DNA of 64,000 nt from NCBI GenBank assembly GCA_029556545.1, contig JAKQEQ010000187.1:1-64000 (forward strand), written 5' to 3'. Every line of letters starts with the position of its first letter. Position 1 is the first letter of the stretch. The notes under the pieces were generated by a model. It was not told where the DNA came from, did not search any database, and saw only the letters and a program-made list of their open reading frames with translations. The position numbers and the translations under genes were made by a program. The stretch is from Candidatus Hydrogenedentota bacterium (GTDB lineage Bacteria > Hydrogenedentota > Hydrogenedentia > Hydrogenedentales > JAGMZX01). This document shows positions 22,648-32,534 of this stretch, one piece after another.

Positions 22648-23886
22648 TTAGACTCCTGATATTGCATCGCCCAACGTGAAGATGGGCAAGTACAGCGAAA
22701 TAACGATGAACCCGATAATGCCGCCGAGCACGATAATGATGACGGGTTCGAGCAGCGCGAGCATGGCGTCCACGGCGGCCTCGACCTCCGCGTCGTAGAT
22801 ATCGGCCACCTTCATGAGCATCGCGTCGAGACTGCCGGTCTCCTCGCCGACGTCGATCATGTTGACGACCATGGGAGGAAAAACCTTGGCCTCGTCAAGC
22901 GGGGCGGCGATGGTGTCGCCCTCCTTGATGCTGTCATGGACCTTGTCGACAGCGTTCTGGATAACCTCGTTGCCGATGGTGTCGCGGGTAATGCGCAACG
23001 CCTGGAGAATGGGGACGCCGGAGGTGATGAGGGTGCCGAGGGTGCGCGCGAATCGGGCCACGGCCACCTTCGTGACGAGGTCGCCGACCAGCGGGATCTT
23101 AAGGACAATGCGGTCGGTGACCCGTTTCACCGCGTGGCTCTTCAAGAGCAATTTGACCGTGATAATCGAGCAATTGACAAAGACGATCAGCTTCCACCAC
23201 GAGTACACGAGGAAATCGCCCGCGGCGATCAGGACACGCGTGGGCGCGGGGAGTTCCGCCTCGAAATCGGCGAAGATTCCCGCGAAGACGGGTACGACCT
23301 TTACGAGCAGGAACATGACGATGCAGGTCGCAATCACGATGACGGCGATCGGGTAGATGAGCGCGGCGCGGACGCGGCGCTTGAGGGCCTGGCGGCGTTC
23401 CATGTAGTCGGCGAGCCGGTTCAAGACTACTTCGAGCATACCGCCGACCTCGCCGGCGCGCACCATGTTCACGAAGAGGCGGTCGAACTGTTTCGGGTGT
23501 TTGGCGAGCGCCTCGGAGAAGGTCGAGCCGGACTGAATGTCGCTCGATATTTCGCGCAGGATGTCGCGCAGCTTCGAGGGCTTGAGCTGCGCGACGAGCA
23601 CGTTGATACATCGCAACAGCGGAAGGCCCGCGTCGATGAGCGTGGCCAATTGCCGGGTCATGACGACCAACTGCTTTGTCTTGACGCCGCCGAAGTACAG
23701 TTCGCTTAGGCCGCGCTTTTCCTTGCGCGCTCGGCGCTCGTCGCTCTTGCGCGCCTCGCGCACCATGGTTGGGTAGAGTCCGAGCGTGCGCACGTCATTG
23801 ATGGCGAGCGCCTGGCTGTCCGCCTGGACGACGCCGAAGACCTCCTGGCCTTCGTTGTTCAGTGCCTTATATGCGTATTTCGGCAT
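22648..23886 (-). CDS. pilC: PilC/GspF inner-membrane platform protein
   Basis: 412 aa, two copies of the T2SSF domain (about 70-195 and 275-400), each with its cytoplasmic helical bundle, and three membrane helices near 172-192, 220-240 and 380-400. The N-terminus (MPKYAYKALNNEGQEV) and the FSEALAKHPKQFDRLFVNMVRAGE motif are typical of the family. It anchors the assembly ATPases at the inner membrane. It sits directly after a PilB-type ATPase and before the pseudopilin genes. GspF and PilC are homologous; I use pilC because of the PilT gene next door. Confidence 0.9.
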   Translation of the reverse strand: MPKYAYKALNNEGQEVFGVVQADSQALAINDVRTLGLYPTMVREARKSDERRARKEKRGLSELYFGGVKTKQLVVMTRQLATLIDAGLPLLRCINVLVAQLKPSKLRDILREISSDIQSGSTFSEALAKHPKQFDRLFVNMVRAGEVGGMLEVVLNRLADYMERRQALKRRVRAALIYPIAVIVIATCIVMFLLVKVVPVFAGIFADFEAELPAPTRVLIAAGDFLVYSWWKLIVFVNCSIITVKLLLKSHAVKRVTDRIVLKIPLVGDLVTKVAVARFARTLGTLITSGVPILQALRITRDTIGNEVIQNAVDKVHDSIKEGDTIAAPLDEAKVFPPMVVNMIDVGEETGSLDAMLMKVADIYDAEVEAAVDAMLALLEPVIIIVLGGIIGFIVISLYLPIFTLGDAISGV

Positions 23887-23910
23887 GACGCCTCTCCCGA
23901 ATTATACCGG

Positions 23911-25653
23911 TCAATCATCGTATTGGTCCGTATGCGCGATGATTTCATCCACGCTGGTGACCCCTTGGACACACTTGATAATACCTTCCTCGCGCAACGT
24001 GCGCATGCCCTGGTGCTTGCGCGCGTACCGGCGCAATTCGTGGGACATGGCGCGGTCGAGGATCATGTCGGCGAGTTGCCCGTCGATGATCATCAGTTCG
24101 AAGAGCCCGGATCGCCCCATATAGCCCACGTAGTCGCAGGCCGGGCAGCCCTTGGGCTTGAACATCTTAAGTTTTGGGTTTTCGCGGTAGGACCGGGGCA
24201 GCCCGAGTTCGTCCTTCTCGTCTTCGGTCGGCGTGTATTTCTCGCGGCAATGGCGACAGAGGATACGCACCAGCCGCTGCGCCATGATCGCCTCGAGCGA
24301 CGCCGTGATGAGGAACGGCTCGACGTTCATGTCGAGCAGGCGCGTGATGGTTTCGGGCGCGCTGTTGGTGTGGAGGGTGCTCAGCACGAGGTGGCCGGTC
24401 AGCGACGACTCGACGGCGATCTGGGCCGTTTCGAGGTCGCGGATTTCGCCGACCATGATGATGTCGGGGTCCTGGCGCAGAATCGACCGCAGGCAGGCGG
24501 CGAAGGTGAGGCCCACCTCCTCGTGGACCTGGCATTGGATCAAGCGGTCGATCTGCAACTCGACGGGGTCCTCCGTCGTGATAATCTTGACTTCCACCTT
24601 GTTCAATTCGTTGAGGCAGGCGTAGAGGGTGGTCGTCTTGCCGGAACCGGTCGGCCCGGTGACGAGGAAGATGCCGTTCGGCTTGCTGATGACGTTCTCG
24701 ACCTTGTGCAGTGTGTCCTCGCTGAGGCCGAGGCGGGTCACGTCAATCTTGACCGCTGTCTTGTCGAGGATACGCATCACGACGTTTTCGCCGAAGAGCG
24801 TGGGCAGCGTGGAGACGCGCACGTCGATCTCGGTGTCGCCCACCTTCAAGTTGATGCGCGCGTCCTGCGGTAGCCGCCGCTCGCCGATGTCCATGTTGCA
24901 GATGACCTTGACGCGGCTCACCAGCGCGATGGCCAGTGCCTTGGGCGGGTTGACGATCTCGTGCAAGACGCCGTCGACGCGTATCCGAATCCGGAAATGC
25001 TCCTCGTAGGTCTCGAAGTGAATGTCCGACGCGCGCTTCTGCACGGCCTCGAGAAACACGAGGTTCACGATCTTGATAATTTCGGGCTGCTGCGCCAGCT
25101 CGACGAGGTTGTCGACGTCGCTGACCACCTCCTGCATCCCGAGTTCCTCGAGGGTCAACGCGCCGCTGCCCACCTTCTCCTGCAAGTCGACGAGCATGTC
25201 CTGGATGGACTCGCCCTCGAACGAATAGTTGTTCTTCCAGGCGTTGGCCACGTCCGCCTGATTGCTGACCGCGCCGCGAACCTCGCAACCGAGGATTTGG
25301 CGCAAGTCATCGAGGATACGCAGGTTCAGCGGGTCGGCCATGGCCACCACGAGCACGCCGTTCGTCTCGCGGACTGGAATGATGTTGTAGAATTTCGCGA
25401 CGTCCGCGGGCACTTTGCGGATGACGTCCTGGTTGATCTTGAGCTTGCTGATGTCGACCCGTTCCATGCCGTTTTGGACGGCGAGGGCTTCGACGACGTC
25501 CTGTTCTTCGCAGTAGCCCATGCGCACGAGCAGGCGCCCGAGCATGTCGCCGGTCAGGCGCTGCCGCTGGAGGGCTTCGTCCAGTTGCAGCGGGCTGATG
25601 ACGCCCTGCTCGACCAGGATGTCGCCCAATTGTCTATCTGTCGCAACAGCCAT
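23911..25653 (-). CDS. pilB: PilB/GspE-type assembly ATPase, copy 1 of locus A
   Basis: 580 aa. An MshEN-type N-terminal domain (about 1-145) is followed by the secretion ATPase core: Asp box TTEDPVE (359-365), Walker A GPTGSGKT (333-340), Walker B IIMVGEIRD (398-406), His box STLHTN (425-430). The zinc module is CRHC (466, 469) and CPAC (503, 506), which marks extension-type ATPases rather than PilT. It powers subunit extraction and filament assembly through PilC. It begins 9 nt after pilT. The Asp box has Thr-Thr where Thr-Val is usual, a minor change. Confidence 0.92.
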   Translation of the reverse strand: MAVATDRQLGDILVEQGVISPLQLDEALQRQRLTGDMLGRLLVRMGYCEEQDVVEALAVQNGMERVDISKLKINQDVIRKVPADVAKFYNIIPVRETNGVLVVAMADPLNLRILDDLRQILGCEVRGAVSNQADVANAWKNNYSFEGESIQDMLVDLQEKVGSGALTLEELGMQEVVSDVDNLVELAQQPEIIKIVNLVFLEAVQKRASDIHFETYEEHFRIRIRVDGVLHEIVNPPKALAIALVSRVKVICNMDIGERRLPQDARINLKVGDTEIDVRVSTLPTLFGENVVMRILDKTAVKIDVTRLGLSEDTLHKVENVISKPNGIFLVTGPTGSGKTTTLYACLNELNKVEVKIITTEDPVELQIDRLIQCQVHEEVGLTFAACLRSILRQDPDIIMVGEIRDLETAQIAVESSLTGHLVLSTLHTNSAPETITRLLDMNVEPFLITASLEAIMAQRLVRILCRHCREKYTPTEDEKDELGLPRSYRENPKLKMFKPKGCPACDYVGYMGRSGLFELMIIDGQLADMILDRAMSHELRRYARKHQGMRTLREEGIIKCVQGVTSVDEIIAHTDQYDD

Positions 25654-25662
25654 AATCAGACC

Positions 25663-26784
25663 TTACCGGGCCGCGGCCGGTTCGCCGGGGGTTTGCGATT
25701 TCGCCGGGATTCCGGGCAGGCCGAGGGCGCGCGCGTTCGCCTCGAACTCATCCGGAATCTGCGCCTTCATAAAGACTTCTTCGTACTTACAGATGCCTTT
25801 GCGGTACAGCGCGAGCAGATGTTCGTCGAGCAGGTTCATGCCGTACTTGTGCCCGGTCTGAATGGCCGAGGTGATGCGGTACGACTTGTTTTCGCGGATC
25901 AGATTCTGGATAGCGGGCGTTGTGATCATGATTTCGAAGGCGGCCACGCGCCCGAACCCGCTCTTTTTCGGAATAAGGGTTTGCGAAATCACCGCTTTCA
26001 GGTTGCCGGCCAACTGCGTGCGGATCTGTTCCTGCTGGTTGGTCGGGAAAGCGTCGACAATACGGTCGATGGTGCGCACGGCGCCGGTGGTGTGCAGCGT
26101 GGCGAAGACCAGGTGGCCCGTCTCGGCGGCGGTAATCGCCGCTTCGATGGTTTCGAGGTCGCGCATTTCGCCGACGAGGATCACGTCGGGGTCCTGCCGC
26201 AGTACGCGGCGCAGCGCCTCGGCGAAGGTGGGCACGTCCACTCCCACTTCGCGCTGCGTAACCATGCTTTGTTTGTGCGTGTGGTAATACTCGATGGGGT
26301 CTTCGACGGTAACGATGTGCAGGTCGAAGTTGATGTTGATCCAGTCGAGCATCGTCGCGAGCGAGGTCGTTTTGCCCGAACCGGTGGGGCCCGTCACGAG
26401 GATGAGTCCGCGCGGTTGATTGATCACCTTCTTCAGAGTCTCGGGCAGGCCGATTTCCTCGAAGGTCATGATCTTGCGCGGAATCAGTCGGAGCACGATG
26501 CCGACGTAGCCGCGCTGCTTGAAGATCGAGACGCGGAAGCGCGCCACGTCCTCGAACGCGAATCCGAAGTCGGCGCCGCCCACCTCCTGCAACTCCTGCT
26601 GATTGTCCACGGACGCGATGCTCTTCATCAACCGCTCGGTGTCCTCCGGCCGCAGCGGGTCGTCGCCGAAAAAGTGGAGGCGCCCATGCACCCGCCCGAC
26701 GGGCGGATTGTCCACCGCGAGATGCAAGTCGGACCCTTCGCGGTCGATGAGCATCCGCAACAAGCTGACCATTTCGTACGCCAT
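25663..26784 (-). CDS. pilT: PilT twitching retraction ATPase
   Basis: 373 aa from ATG 26784, which is preceded by AAGGAG; the open frame extends upstream into the preceding ATPase gene but without homology. Walker A GPTGSGKT is at 132-139, Walker [10 protein letters not shown] at 201-209, and the retraction-specific motif AIQNLIRE at 291-298 (family AIRNLIRE). There is no CxxC zinc module and no MshEN domain, as expected for PilT. PilT disassembles filaments back into the membrane and is absent from type II secretion systems, so locus A should make a retractable filament. It lies between two extension-type ATPases. Confidence 0.95.
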   Translation of the reverse strand: MAYEMVSLLRMLIDREGSDLHLAVDNPPVGRVHGRLHFFGDDPLRPEDTERLMKSIASVDNQQELQEVGGADFGFAFEDVARFRVSIFKQRGYVGIVLRLIPRKIMTFEEIGLPETLKKVINQPRGLILVTGPTGSGKTTSLATMLDWININFDLHIVTVEDPIEYYHTHKQSMVTQREVGVDVPTFAEALRRVLRQDPDVILVGEMRDLETIEAAITAAETGHLVFATLHTTGAVRTIDRIVDAFPTNQQEQIRTQLAGNLKAVISQTLIPKKSGFGRVAAFEIMITTPAIQNLIRENKSYRITSAIQTGHKYGMNLLDEHLLALYRKGICKYEEVFMKAQIPDEFEANARALGLPGIPAKSQTPGEPAAAR

Positions 26785-26801
26785 ACGACCCTCTCCTTCC
26801 T

Positions 26802-28658
26802 TCAAACGCCGACGAGCCGCGAGCCGGTCCGCAGGGGTTCGTCGGTGCGCGTTGCGCGATTCACTTCCTCGATGGTGGTGATGCCGTTCACCGCCTTGTA
26901 CCAAGCGTCTTCACGCATGGTAATCATCCCGGTCATCCGCGCCCGGCGCCGGATAGCCGCGGCGGACTCGCCGTTCATGATCATGGTGCGGACTTCGTCG
27001 GTGGTTTGCATCAGTTCGTAGACGCCGAGGCGGCCCTGATACCCTGTCTCGTTGCAGTTGTCGCAGCCGGCCCCGTGATACAGCTCCAAGTCGGTCAGGT
27101 CCACCTCGAGGCCGAGGCGCTGGAATTCCCGTTCCGGCGGGGTATACGTTTCCTTGCAACTCGTGCAGATGGTGCGCACGAGGCGCTGCGCCAGCACGGC
27201 TCGGATACCCGCGGCCACGAGGAATGGGCGCACCCCGATATCGACCAGGCGGATGTAGGAACTCGACGTGTCGTTCGTGTGCAAGGTCGAGAAGACCAGG
27301 TGCCCCGTCAGCGCCGCCTTGATCGCGATTTCCGCGGTTTCGAGGTCGCGGATTTCGCCCACCATCACGATATCCGGGTCCTGACGGAAGATCGAGCGCA
27401 ACGCCCGCGCGAAGTCCCAGCCGATGTCGTGATTCACCTGCACCTGGTTGATGCCCGCGATCTGATACTCGACAGGGTCCTCGACGGTGATGATCTTACT
27501 GTCGGGGGTGTTCAGGGTGTGTAGCGAGGCGTAGAGTGTGGTGGTCTTTCCGGAGCCGGTGGGCCCGGTCACCAGGACAACGCCGGTGGCGTGCTTGAGA
27601 ATGCGCTCCCATGTGCGCTGATGCTCGGGGGCGAACCCGAGTTGGCCGAGGCCGAGCATCAAACCGCTCTTGTCAAGGATACGCATCACGACGCTTTCGC
27701 CGTAATACGAGGGCAGCGCGCTTACGCGCAAGTCGATCATCTTGCCGCCCATCATCATTTTGATGCGCCCGTCCTGAGGGACGCGCCGCTCGGCAATGTC
27801 CATGCCCGACATAATCTTCACGCGCGAAATGATCGCGGCCTGGGCCCGTTTCGGCGGCATCGGCATCTGGTGCAGCACCCCGTCAATCCGGTACCGAATT
27901 TTGACGTCGGTCTTGCCCGGCTCGATATGAATATCGCTCGCGCGCAACCGGAAGGCCTCGAGGATGGATTGATGCACGTACTGGACCACCGGATTGTCCG
28001 GGTCCTCGTCATCAAGATCCGCTCCGTGCGTCTGGATAAGGGTGGACTCATCCACGTCGAGGCCATCCATGCCGATGCTGCTCATCGAGATGTCGCTTGC
28101 GGAGAAGCTGCCAAGGCTGGAGAGCGAACTATCGAGCGAACTCACGTTCGACATGGTGCTCAACGTGCTCAGGCTGCTCGCGCTGCTCACGGTGGACAAC
28201 ATGTTCTCGACGGTGGACTCCTGCAGGCCGTAATACTTGGTGAGGCTGGCGGCGATCTCTTCGGGCGTGGCCAGCACGGGCTCGATCTGCCGATCGAGCA
28301 GTCGGGAGAGATTGTCGAGGTTGTTGATGTTTGTGGGGTCGGCGGTCGCGAGGACGATTTTGTTGCCGCTCTCGGCGATGGGAATCACGCGGTATAGCGT
28401 GGCCACACTGCCGGGCACCAGGTTGCGGATACGCTCGGGAATCTCCCGGTCGGAAATCTTGATGATGGGGATACTGAGTTGGTCCGCCAGCCCTTCCGTG
28501 ATATGGCTGCGGCTCAGGTAACCCAGACGAATGAGGATTTCACCGATCTTGCGGTGCCCCATCGTCGTCTGTTGCTTGTGGATGGCCTCATCAAGCTGAT
28601 GCTGGGTGATGACCCCCCGTTCAACCAGACGTTGACCGAAGAGGGAGTAGTTTTGCAT
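26802..28658 (-). CDS. pilB: PilB/GspE-type assembly ATPase, copy 2 with Ser-rich linker
   Basis: 618 aa from ATG 28658. MshEN-type domain at about 1-145; Walker A GPTGSGKT at 365-372; Asp box TVEDPVE; Walker [11 protein letters not shown]; zinc module CTSC and CDNC near 475-530. Between domain and core, residues 153-196 form a Ser/Leu/Met linker ([20 protein letters not shown] and onward), absent from the other two ATPases here. It heads locus A, following a promoter-bearing gap, and is followed by pilT after 17 nt. Two extension ATPases in one locus might act at different stages or with different regulators such as cyclic di-GMP, which binds some MshEN domains; that binding is not shown here. 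Confidence 0.92.
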   Translation of the reverse strand: MQNYSLFGQRLVERGVITQHQLDEAIHKQQTTMGHRKIGEILIRLGYLSRSHITEGLADQLSIPIIKISDREIPERIRNLVPGSVATLYRVIPIAESGNKIVLATADPTNINNLDNLSRLLDRQIEPVLATPEEIAASLTKYYGLQESTVENMLSTVSSASSLSTLSTMSNVSSLDSSLSSLGSFSASDISMSSIGMDGLDVDESTLIQTHGADLDDEDPDNPVVQYVHQSILEAFRLRASDIHIEPGKTDVKIRYRIDGVLHQMPMPPKRAQAAIISRVKIMSGMDIAERRVPQDGRIKMMMGGKMIDLRVSALPSYYGESVVMRILDKSGLMLGLGQLGFAPEHQRTWERILKHATGVVLVTGPTGSGKTTTLYASLHTLNTPDSKIITVEDPVEYQIAGINQVQVNHDIGWDFARALRSIFRQDPDIVMVGEIRDLETAEIAIKAALTGHLVFSTLHTNDTSSSYIRLVDIGVRPFLVAAGIRAVLAQRLVRTICTSCKETYTPPEREFQRLGLEVDLTDLELYHGAGCDNCNETGYQGRLGVYELMQTTDEVRTMIMNGESAAAIRRRARMTGMITMREDAWYKAVNGITTIEEVNRATRTDEPLRTGSRLVGV

Positions 28659-28687
28659 ACGCAGGGCCTCGCGCTACACACACTCTA

Positions 28688-28717
28688 GTTTTACCAGAAA
28701 AACGCCGGAAATGTCAA
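28688..28717 (-). promoter_or_regulatory. Probable promoter of pilB2-pilT-pilB1-pilC
   Basis: On the minus strand TTGACA (28717-28712), 18-bp spacer, TAAAAC (28693-28688). The -35 box is perfect and the -10 matches 4 of 6. It lies 30-59 nt before the ATG of the first ATPase, giving a short leader. Confidence 0.5.
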
Positions 28718-29038
28718 TGTAAAAAGTGAGAGCAATTATTGATATAATTGGGCTTACAGCGTAAGTTGTCAACAATTTACCTCCCTTCAGAACGCTTTTC
28801 GCCTCTCTCGGACGCCACCGACACACCCTGCGCCAAAGCGGCGTCCCGCTCCCTTTGAGATGCGATTCAAACAAAACCTCCCACTGGCCTCCCCTGCCCG
28901 CGCACCGAACGCGCGAGGGGAAACCTGCATTCTCACGCGCTTTCTCTTGCCGACCCCCTCATTCTTGCGCACCCGCCACGCTAAGTCAAGCCCCCAATGA
29001 CGCGCGGGCGGCGGGGGCATCCCTATCAAGAGCGCTGA

Positions 29039-29066
29039 GTACACGCGGGACGTCCATGCCACGAGA
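29039..29066. repeat. Dispersed repeat, copy d (decayed)
   Basis: ACACGCGGGACGTCCATGCC and ACGAG resemble the second hairpin of the family, with arm mismatches. Same orientation relative to transcription as the other copies, and again just after a stop codon (gspM, 29117). Confidence 0.45.
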
Positions 29067-29116
29067 AGCGTCTTGCCGATGAGTTCGTCCGCCTGCGGCG
29101 GGCATAGGCGAGCGAC

Positions 29117-29641
29117 TTACGCTTTAAGTGTAAGGAAGGAAAGGCGACAATCAATGCCGCGGTCATGCGGGCCGGGGCCGAGGAAATTCATGTTGTAGAC
29201 CACGATGAGTTTCCCGCTCGCGTAGACGGCGTGGAGGAAGTCCAGGAGTTCCGTCAAGGTCATACCCTCGAAACTGACGTTCACCAGTTCGACGTTCTCG
29301 ACGCCCCGCGGCGGGCTCTGGTTCTGCAATTGGGCGCGCCCGACCAGTCCCTTCTGCTGCACGACCTGGCTGAGGAAGGTCATCAGGTTAAAACCCACCC
29401 CGCGTTCCTGCATGGCGTTCTTGATCCATTTCTGCGCCTCGACCCGCTGCTCCTCGTCAACACGGCTCAATTGCGCAAGCAGCAGACCGCGCTGCAGGCT
29501 CTCGACTTCCTGGGTCGAGGCGCGATACCACTTCAGCGGTCCGGCGGGCATGTAGAGCACGCCGGCCAGGACCAAGGTCACGGCAAATGCGGCCATCAGC
29601 ATACCGAGTCGCTCGCGGGGGGTCAGGTTGAGGTCACGCAT
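29117..29641 (-). CDS. gspM: GspM-like type II secretion platform protein
   Basis: 174 aa from ATG 29641, which overlaps the gspL stop by 8 nt and is preceded by AAGGAGGGGG; the frame is open further upstream but that start lacks a good site. Short cytoplasmic head (MRDLNLTPRERLGML), one membrane helix at about 13-31, coiled-coil-like stretch, and a small ferredoxin-like periplasmic domain ending in beta strands (VNVSFEGMTLTELLDFLHAV). This is the layout of GspM, which binds GspL. Last gene of the gsp operon, in the canonical position. Confidence 0.8.
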   Translation of the reverse strand: MRDLNLTPRERLGMLMAAFAVTLVLAGVLYMPAGPLKWYRASTQEVESLQRGLLLAQLSRVDEEQRVEAQKWIKNAMQERGVGFNLMTFLSQVVQQKGLVGRAQLQNQSPPRGVENVELVNVSFEGMTLTELLDFLHAVYASGKLIVVYNMNFLGPGPHDRGIDCRLSFLTLKA

Positions 29642-31085
29642 TGCCGTCCCCCTCCTTGCGCTGAATGTTGAGTTCAAACGTGGCCGTACTGCCCATGCGC
29701 ACGGACGGCTCCCGCTCGATGGCCATTACGCTGGATTGCTTGAGGCGTTCGAACGCGGCGTTGAGTATCGCCACGTCGGGCGCTTCTCCGCGAATCGTGA
29801 TCCATGTCTTGCTTTGACCGGGTTGATTGATGCGGATTTCGTATATGGTTATCTCATCGCCGGGCATCTTTTCGCTCAGTTCCGCGAGCAGGTCGAGTAG
29901 GGACGGGTCGCGATAGAGCTGCATGATGTGGTCAGGCACGTTGGGCAGGCCCTGCTGCCGCAGCGCGGCCACCTCGTCGTTGACTTCGGCGGTCTGACGC
30001 CGCAATTCGTCGGCCAGTACTTCGTTCTTGGCCGTGCCTTGGTAACAGTAATAGGCCCAGCCGACGATCGCGACAAGCGCCAGGCACGCGGAGAACATGG
30101 CATGGGCCACAACTCCCCGCATGGCGACGCGCCAATCCCGCTCAAAGCGCTTGAAGTCGAAGGCGCTGCGCCCGCCGGCCGCGCCCACCGCTACGCCGAT
30201 GGCCGCCTCCCAGACGTTGTCCGCGGCGATGTAGCCTTCGTCATCCATGGCCGCCTCGTGCCCCTTGAGGCGGGCGAGCAGCACCTCGTCGCGCACCGGC
30301 ATGCGCAGGGCCTCCTCGAGGCGCTGCCGCTGATCCGGCTCGAACTCGATCCCCGTAATGTGGAGTTCCGTGATTTCGCCGCCGGCGCGCCATTCGGCGA
30401 GGAAGCCGCGCAGTGTATTCTGGACTTCGCGCACGACGCAGGTCGGTTCCTCGCGGACCTGGTCTCCGGTCTTCGCGATGTGCCGGAAGTAGACGAGGGA
30501 CTTGTTGTGGGTCACGGCGAGGATGGCGCTGTGCTCGCGCACGTGCAGCATGGCGTTGAGGCCTTTCAGCCCCCTCCGGCCCGCCTGCCAGAGGGCCGTC
30601 AACCCGGCGGCGTCCAGCCCGACGGCCTCCGCCTCGACGCCTGCCGCTTCGAGAATGGCCAGTTGCTCATCGAGCAGTTCACGCCGCGATCCGACGGCCA
30701 ACACCTCGGTTTCGCCGCCGCGCTCAGCTACGACGGTGAAGTCCACGAGCAGGTCGTCGATGGGAAAAGCGAGATAGGGTTCAAGTTCGAAGGGCACGGC
30801 GGCGGCGACGCGGCGTCGCCCCTTCAACCCGACGCGCAATGTGCGCACTACGCTGTAGGTGGTGGAGGCGCACAACACGAACGCGGCGGGATGCGAGCGC
30901 AATTGGCCGACGGCGGCGTCCACCGCGTTCACCAACGCCTCGAACCGCTGCTCCGGCGCATCATAGGCCGCTGTGGCCTCATACAATTCGAGCAGGACAG
31001 GCAGCCGGCCGCCGACCTTCACCACCACAATGCGGACGGTGTCGCCGTCGAATTCAATCGCCGCCACTTTCGTCGATAAGAACAT
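29634..31085 (-). CDS. gspL: GspL-like type II secretion protein (PilM-like plus PilN-like)
   Basis: 483 aa. Residues 1-315 form an actin-like PilM/GspL cytoplasmic domain (ends of strands AAIEFDGDTVRIVVV at 8-22 and AAAVPFELEPYLAFPIDDLL at 94-113). A membrane helix spans about 325-347, followed by coiled coil and a PilN/GspL periplasmic domain (about 385-480). It recruits GspE to the inner membrane and pairs with GspM. The same domain pairing occurs in the PilM-PilN fusion of locus A. Gap to gspK is 84 bp. Confidence 0.85.
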   Translation of the reverse strand: MFLSTKVAAIEFDGDTVRIVVVKVGGRLPVLLELYEATAAYDAPEQRFEALVNAVDAAVGQLRSHPAAFVLCASTTYSVVRTLRVGLKGRRRVAAAVPFELEPYLAFPIDDLLVDFTVVAERGGETEVLAVGSRRELLDEQLAILEAAGVEAEAVGLDAAGLTALWQAGRRGLKGLNAMLHVREHSAILAVTHNKSLVYFRHIAKTGDQVREEPTCVVREVQNTLRGFLAEWRAGGEITELHITGIEFEPDQRQRLEEALRMPVRDEVLLARLKGHEAAMDDEGYIAADNVWEAAIGVAVGAAGGRSAFDFKRFERDWRVAMRGVVAHAMFSACLALVAIVGWAYYCYQGTAKNEVLADELRRQTAEVNDEVAALRQQGLPNVPDHIMQLYRDPSLLDLLAELSEKMPGDEITIYEIRINQPGQSKTWITIRGEAPDVAILNAAFERLKQSSVMAIEREPSVRMGSTATFELNIQRKEGDGNA

Positions 31086-31169
31086 GCATTACTCCCGGGA
31101 TATCCAACATCCCTTGGTCGAGATAGCGGAACCGTGCCGCGCCCCGGCGCGCCGCGAGGCGCCTGCCAG

Positions 31170-32534
31170 TTACTGAATCACCCTCCAGGCGAGGATGCGG
31201 AATGGGTCCGTGGTGCCGCCGCCCTGTAGCGCGCTGGGGTCGAACGGCGTCCGCCATACGTAGGCCTCGATACGGACCATAGCATTATCGAGCATCCCAT
31301 CGCCATAGATGCGGAACACATTGCTGTCCACCCGAAAGACGTCCTGCGAGGGACGCCCGGTCAGACTCCCGAAGCCGCCCTGCGCCGGCACCCCCGGCTG
31401 AGCGAACCCCGGGCTCGGCTGGGCCGGGTTCGAGAAGGACGCCTGCTTCGCTTTTAGCAGCGTTCGGGGCGCCACCGTCGGCGTGGCGCTCGTGGAGCCG
31501 CGCCGTCGACGGTCCTGGGGAAATAACCGGTCCAATTCCGTCACGTTGGTGATCGGCTGCTCGTTGTACTGGTACTCGAAAATCTGTTCGGCCACCAATT
31601 CGGGCGAATAACTCGCCCCCCCTTGCGTTTCCGCATATCCGGTCAACACCGCCATGAGAACGTCGTACTCGGCCGTATTGGCGTTCACCTTCCCCTGCCA
31701 GTCGCCGTGCACGGTGAGGAACTCGCTCAAGGGCAGCGGCTTATAGGCGTCCTCGCCCTCGACGTCCATGTCCGCGGCGTAGGCGGGTCTCCCGGCCGGT
31801 GGTTCGACCTGGTTCGGATCGCCGTAATATAACTCGGGTGTGATGCCCTTGATCAAGAGCAATTCCTCGATGGAGTCCATCGGTCCGTTCTTGCAGGGAT
31901 AGGGAATCTCGAGGCCCTGATAATAGCTGTTTTCCGCCCCTTCCGGGCGTTCCTCGTCATTGTCGCCGTAGTCCAGCCAATCCAGGATCGCGTCCACGGG
32001 GTCATCTTTCAACTCGGGGTTGCGAAGCTGAAAGAAATTCCGTAGCGTCTGAATCAGCCACTCGTTTTCCTCGGCCGCCCCGCCCTCATTCATAATCAAC
32101 AAGGCGTTGAGATTGATCTTGCCGCACTCGTCCGAGATGGTCGTTCGCATGACGGCGTCGTTCATCGGCTTGATGGGCGCGCCGTCGGCCCACGGCACGC
32201 CGTCGTAGTAACTGTCGTATTCACCGGGCGGCTGCATGCCCGCCGCCAGTTGCCCCTGCTGCGGCGTCCTCGGGACGGTGGTCGTACGTCCCGACGTCGT
32301 CGCGCCTTGACTGGATCCCACGCTTTCGAGCAGGTCCGCCGCAAGGAGCGCCATGCCCTCGGCGACGGCGGACTTCGCCGCGACCCACGCCTGGAACCGG
32401 TTGTCGCCGCTCATGGCGAGCGAGGCGTCCATCTGTGCGTCGTAGGTGAATTCGACCACAAGCGCGGCAAGGACGACGATGAACACCAGCGCGAGCATGA
32501 GGGCGACGCCGCGGCGGTCTTTGTCGTGGTTCAT
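31170..32534 (-). CDS. gspK: GspK tip pseudopilin of the type II system
   Basis: 454 aa. Head MNHDKDRRG|VALMLALVFIVVLAALVVEF has Leu instead of Glu at +5, the known exception for the tip subunit GspK. The INLNALL segment, an EELLLIKGITPELYYG segment and KVNANTA match the GspK SAM-like domains. It has a Gln/Gly/Ser-rich loop near 75-95 and near 370-400. Starts with ATG overlapping the gspJ stop by four bases. Expected to cap the GspH-I-J-K pseudopilus tip. Ordinary size, in contrast with the K-like giant of locus A. Confidence 0.9.
   Translation of the reverse strand: MNHDKDRRGVALMLALVFIVVLAALVVEFTYDAQMDASLAMSGDNRFQAWVAAKSAVAEGMALLAADLLESVGSSQGATTSGRTTTVPRTPQQGQLAAGMQPPGEYDSYYDGVPWADGAPIKPMNDAVMRTTISDECGKINLNALLIMNEGGAAEENEWLIQTLRNFFQLRNPELKDDPVDAILDWLDYGDNDEERPEGAENSYYQGLEIPYPCKNGPMDSIEELLLIKGITPELYYGDPNQVEPPAGRPAYAADMDVEGEDAYKPLPLSEFLTVHGDWQGKVNANTAEYDVLMAVLTGYAETQGGASYSPELVAEQIFEYQYNEQPITNVTELDRLFPQDRRRRGSTSATPTVAPRTLLKAKQASFSNPAQPSPGFAQPGVPAQGGFGSLTGRPSQDVFRVDSNVFRIYGDGMLDNAMVRIEAYVWRTPFDPSALQGGGTTDPFRILAWRVIQ

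Larger units (their letters stand above)
28659..29116. other. Intergenic region between T2SS end and locus A start
   Basis: 458 bp without a supported gene. The part next to the ATPase start (28680-28790) is AT-rich and holds the promoter at 28688-28717 and a second, poorer candidate with TTGACA at 28772-28767 but no good -10 at 17-18 bp. A short CTTAC-AGC-GTAAG dyad (28753-28765) lies near it. The part next to gspM holds a decayed dispersed repeat (29039-29066) and a CCGCC/GGCGG hairpin near 29091-29103, without a T-run. Confidence 0.6.

Noticed and set aside
24961-27021. Long plus-strand open frame opposite pilB and pilT
   Set aside because: The minus strand encodes unmistakable ATPases with all motifs; the plus frame spans two real genes and the gap between them.
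28753-28765. CTTAC-AGC-GTAAG dyad as an operator
   Set aside because: Only 5-bp arms and no second copy in a regulatory position; a similar string at 29117 is explained by the gspM C-terminal codons.
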